From: CAYGVT01 sp964353355
GTDB lineage: Archaea > Thermoplasmatota > DTKX01 > GCA-020343715
Length of the DNA stretch: 46,822 nt
NCBI GenBank assembly: GCA_964353355.1
Contig: CAYGVT010000038.1
Location: 1 to 46,822, forward strand
Direction: 5' to 3'
Both the position numbers and the translations under genes were made by a program. The first letter of the stretch is position 1. Each line of letters starts with the position of its first letter. Shown piece after piece: positions 44,901 to 46,822 of this stretch. A model generated the notes under the pieces. The model made no database searches. It worked only from the letters and a program-made list of their open reading frames with translations, and was not told where the DNA came from.

Positions 44901-46474
44901 AGGCCGACCTCGTCGGTGGCCGTGGCCAGGATGGCGGAGTCGTTGACGGGGCTCTCGAAGGTCCATGCCAGGCGCCACCTGTCGTGGTCCGAGTCGTAGG
45001 TGGCGTCGCCGATGAACCGCCACGAGCCATCGACCTTGTAGGAGAAGAAGAGCCGGACCGTGTCGCGGTCCGAGTTCGCCTCCAGGATGTAGTCGTGGGG
45101 GATCTTGTACTCGCCCGGCGACGGCTTCAGTATCCACGGCGCAGGTGGCGTGTTGTCCACCTCGACGTCGGAGGCCCTGGCCTCGCCGCTCCCGGCGGAG
45201 CCGTCGATGGCGACCGCCCTGATGGTCAGGCCGGCCGCCGTCAGGGGCGCGGTCTCCCAGCCGCACCTCCAGAGGCCGTCCGTTCCCCTGGTCGCCTGCC
45301 CGATGTCGGTCCAGTTCCCGTCGGCCCCGTCACGGGCGAAGGACAGCTCGACCCTCCTGGTGTCGGGCTGGGAGCCCACCTCGATGGTCACGGTCCCGGT
45401 GAGGTGCGAGCCTGGAAGGGGGGCGATGAGCCTGGGCTCAGGGGGGGCGTCGATGATGTCCACGCCCGTGGCCACGGCGGACCCCTCCTGCCCGAGGTCG
45501 TCGAACGCGACGGCCCTGACCTGGATGTCGTCGTACTCGGTCCGGTCGTAGAGGTCCCACACGTAGGCGTAGCACTGCATCGTCTGGTTCCACACGGGAT
45601 CGGCGATGGGCTGCCATGACCCGGCCCCGATGCGCCACTCGAACGTGAGGTTGCGCATGTTCGGGTCAGCGCACCTCGCCTTGAGGGTGTAGAGGCCCGA
45701 GATGGGCTCGTCGTCCACCGGTGCCAGGAGCTCGACCTCGGGCGGTGCGTTGTCGACGTCGATGCCCCAATCGAACTCGAACTTGTTGTTCCCCGCGAGG
45801 TCCCATGCGGAGGCGATGAGCGTCAGGTCCACGCGCTCGGTGAAGGTGGTCGTGTCCCACATGAGCGTCCAGTTGTTGGTGTCGTTGGTCCGGCTGCAGG
45901 GTCCGAGCATGGAGGGCTCGGTGCCCGTGCTGATGAGGATGTCCACGGATGCGAGGGGCTCATCGGCCGTCACGATGACCGGGACCTGGCCCCTCACGCG
46001 CGTGTTCTGGGGCGGGGCGAGGAACACGGGGAACGGCGGCTGGTTGTCGACCGTCACGCCCTCCACGGTCGCATTCGCCTCCCCGCCCCCATCGACCGTC
46101 CCGTTGGCCATCAGCTCGTAGGTGCCGTCCGGGACGAGCTCCGTCTCCCATAGCGCCCTCCACCTGGGCCCGGGTCCGGCCGTCCCGCTTGCGATGAAGG
46201 TCCACTCATCGAAGGCGCGGTAGTGGAACGTCACGTTGGAGACCGTCTCGTTCGCCAGGACGGACAGCTCGACGACGCCCATGACGTGGGCGTCCTCCAG
46301 GGGCGCCTCCCACGAGAGCAGCGGCGCGCGATGGCCGCCATCGGCATCCGCGAAGGTGCAGCCGGGCGACGCCAGGAGCAGGGACGCAAGGGACAGCAGG
46401 AGCAGGCCCAGCGCGGCTGGGCCAGGGAGGGCCCGGCCTCGCTTGCCCGCGCGGGCTCGTGCGGCTCCCGGCAT
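41948..46474 (-). CDS. transmembrane DUF835 receptor-like protein
   Basis: A 1508-aa type I membrane protein. The signal sequence (about 1-40, ending LLLASPGC) has a Cys at a lipobox-like place. Ig-like units (about 50-560) with VDNxPP spacers are followed by cadherin-like/Big repeats (about 560-1170) with PVNDPPR linkers. One TM segment (about 1181-1200, TTWLWFIVVIAASGGAALYF) leads to a cytoplasmic longin/roadblock-like domain (about 1213-1330, VFLVYGDGVIIRHLT) and a terminal DUF835-like domain (about 1355-1505: GKTFLLQGQDV, GHGLLISRVHPERL, TVVCLDGLEYL, VHVDPGAL). The start at 46474 gives a clean signal; a TTG at 46570 is possible. Likely a surface sensor; ligand unknown. Confidence 0.87.
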   Translation of the reverse strand: MPGAARARAGKRGRALPGPAALGLLLLSLASLLLASPGCTFADADGGHRAPLLSWEAPLEDAHVMGVVELSVLANETVSNVTFHYRAFDEWTFIASGTAGPGPRWRALWETELVPDGTYELMANGTVDGGGEANATVEGVTVDNQPPFPVFLAPPQNTRVRGQVPVIVTADEPLASVDILISTGTEPSMLGPCSRTNDTNNWTLMWDTTTFTERVDLTLIASAWDLAGNNKFEFDWGIDVDNAPPEVELLAPVDDEPISGLYTLKARCADPNMRNLTFEWRIGAGSWQPIADPVWNQTMQCYAYVWDLYDRTEYDDIQVRAVAFDDLGQEGSAVATGVDIIDAPPEPRLIAPLPGSHLTGTVTIEVGSQPDTRRVELSFARDGADGNWTDIGQATRGTDGLWRCGWETAPLTAAGLTIRAVAIDGSAGSGEARASDVEVDNTPPAPWILKPSPGEYKIPHDYILEANSDRDTVRLFFSYKVDGSWRFIGDATYDSDHDRWRLAWTFESPVNDSAILATATDEVGLSGTAEVADVDIDPGDRAPVFLATMPARVEMQEDSPYEELDLAPHVDDDRPADLMFYVTGENPSLVYVAGENQTGELVMTFIPVPNAFGEVHLRLFIVDKAFQRAQAELLVVVSSRPDPPYFVSVPPNVYVHPGKPYSFNYSSYVEDVDTPRSQLRIEVPVLARPYVTVNPNGTLGLTFSFTDKQLGEVIAYKLVVLDESDNQVSRDISITVTSDLVPELREPLPDVEMEEDVSNTSVFSLDNYFFDPDRDTLYYSYGNTHVTVVIADKFPHTVGIFLPSDWNGEDTVTFRATDPKGALLEDTVHIHVRPVNDPPRFLDKPAIPELKVRINSDYYYELKPYIVDVDDAIGSLELITDDPAHALGYKYAPFVLGLKLTYPPPERTIRLRLTVSDGVSTIMRNITVTIISGYVPELIGWKPPSDIILEEGGTYPQAFDMGVAFDQDLVGTSDGLHALKFEFLCYDSRQSEPFGQAEFVWRSGIGVGSGTWVDLFADRDVGLVKFRMTAMMLVDIALADPDWHTQLEGYDRPLIVIIRVKDQGNAFSEYSLLLHIMPVNDPPRISPIPDVNVTGVFGLVLKTYVRDVDTPYSQLTIRVESLTAGIIANAQVYGELLYLDFTDSRPHVEVLKLTVSDGEYSVSTNITLRVRAVPGERSSLTTWLWFIVVIAASGGAALYFSKYIWRRFEPPNVQDVFLVYGDGVIIRHLTRRGAIGMDEDLAIAMLTAIQEFVQQSMRSAQLKSMQAGEHNILIERDRKRNFYIAVIHTGSVSDELRVAVNLATRAVQERFARVLARWNGDLAKFDGVDELLKDILKISSARIPEGVRFEMEGITSIEPGKTFLLQGQDVTRTHNIFRALVEEHGHGLLISRVHPERLHDGIAKAGAECVWLSKTPTKRGVSPSNTTMILSEIATYAREHPRTVVCLDGLEYLTVHSPVDEVVKFLNELTDMVQVDNFVMMVHVDPGALDQATLARLSRDMVRVSESR

Positions 46475-46621
46475 GCCTGAGCGGCTCTCCAACCGACCGC
46501 GCCCCTTGCGCGGGGCCCCCAAATGGACCAGGGCCAGGGACCCCGCTTCCTCTCGTTGGACGGCGTTCAAGTCCGCTGGGCCGCCTTTAACCTTTGCTCC
46601 CTGGGTCCAGACCGTGAGAAT

Positions 46622-46647
46622 CTCGCGCGCGCGGGTGCGCGCGCGAG
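46622..46647. repeat. 11-bp-stem GC hairpin
   Basis: CTCGCGCGCGC and GCGCGCGCGAG are separated by four bases. It lies between the stop of the gene at the right edge and the start of the receptor-like gene, both on the minus strand. It could attenuate or end the upstream transcript, but no U-run follows. Confidence 0.5.
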
Positions 46648-46712
46648 GCCGGGGGCCGATCCCGAGCGCGCCCGGGGCGGGGGGGGGTTTGGGACAAAAT
46701 AGGTTGGCACAC

Positions 46713-46820
46713 TCAGGCAGCGGCTCGAATGCGCGGTAGGACCTTCAGATCGATGAGGTAGATGAGATAGCACAGCCTCCGGACGTTGTGCACGACGTTC
46801 CTGAGGTACTCCTCTGTAAG
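46713..46820 (-). CDS. C-terminal end of an unidentified gene (partial)
   Basis: The last 35 codons before a TGA read LTEEYLRNVVHNVRRLC, then YLIYLIDLKVLPRIRAAA. The charged amphipathic pattern looks like real coding sequence, whereas the other frames do not. The gene continues beyond the right edge. The fragment is too short to name. Confidence 0.5.
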   Translation of the reverse strand, partial: LTEEYLRNVVHNVRRLCYLIYLIDLKVLPRIRAAA

Positions 46821-46822
46821 GA

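Overview
The window looks like chromosomal DNA of a high-GC euryarchaeon, most likely from the Thermoplasmatota. The 16S rRNA gene carries archaeal signatures and stands alone, with a ferredoxin gene rather than 23S beside it. The archaea-only amidotransferase pair gatD-gatE is present. Two proteins carry a domain I read as DUF835, common in that lineage. Most genes have archaeal TATA boxes of the AACCTTTATA/GTTTAATA kind, and several starts lie about 20-30 bases from a TATA box, as in leaderless or short-leader transcripts. These assignments come from reading motifs; no database search was run.

Layout. Positions 1-2960 are a clearly more AT-rich replicon or provirus remnant: dyad repeats, a D5/P4-type SF3 helicase and a compact chain of tiny ORFs on the minus strand. 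Positions 3091-5373 are bounded by a near-identical 26-bp direct repeat. They hold a MntA-HepT (NTase-HEPN) toxin-antitoxin pair, a truncated transposase, and a 566-bp IS4-type deletion derivative with perfect 15-bp inverted ends and a TATT target duplication. Positions 5525-11492 carry housekeeping and accessory genes: a flavodoxin-like protein, a small ribbon-helix-helix-like protein, a VOC-fold protein, a UbiB/ABC1 kinase, a nitroreductase and an anchored Asp-box beta-propeller.

Positions 11930-21936 combine translation genes (gatD, gatE, asnS) with a 46-aa zinc protein, a 1289-aa coiled-coil/zinc-ribbon protein and, divergent from it, a soluble DUF835 protein. GatDE and AsnRS together imply that Gln-tRNA(Gln) is made by transamidation while Asn-tRNA(Asn) is made directly. 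Positions 22022-34113 are a cell-surface block: two very large beta-helix/Ig-like surface proteins, an unrecognised 257-aa protein and a membrane-anchored metallophosphoesterase. Next come tRNA-Lys(CUU), an archaeosortase-like membrane peptidase and a Gar1-like protein with an arginine-rich repetitive N-terminus.

Positions 36625-46822 hold a zinc-ribbon/six-TM/TPR protein, an HD phosphohydrolase, a ferredoxin with one cluster cysteine replaced, the lone 16S rRNA gene with recognisable processing-stem strands and two candidate promoters, a 1508-aa transmembrane protein (Ig/cadherin-like ectodomain, one TM, longin/roadblock-like domain, DUF835) and the C-terminal end of an unidentified gene at the right edge. 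The strongest candidates for undescribed biology are the transmembrane DUF835 receptor, the coiled-coil/DUF835 divergent pair and the Gar1-like fusion.
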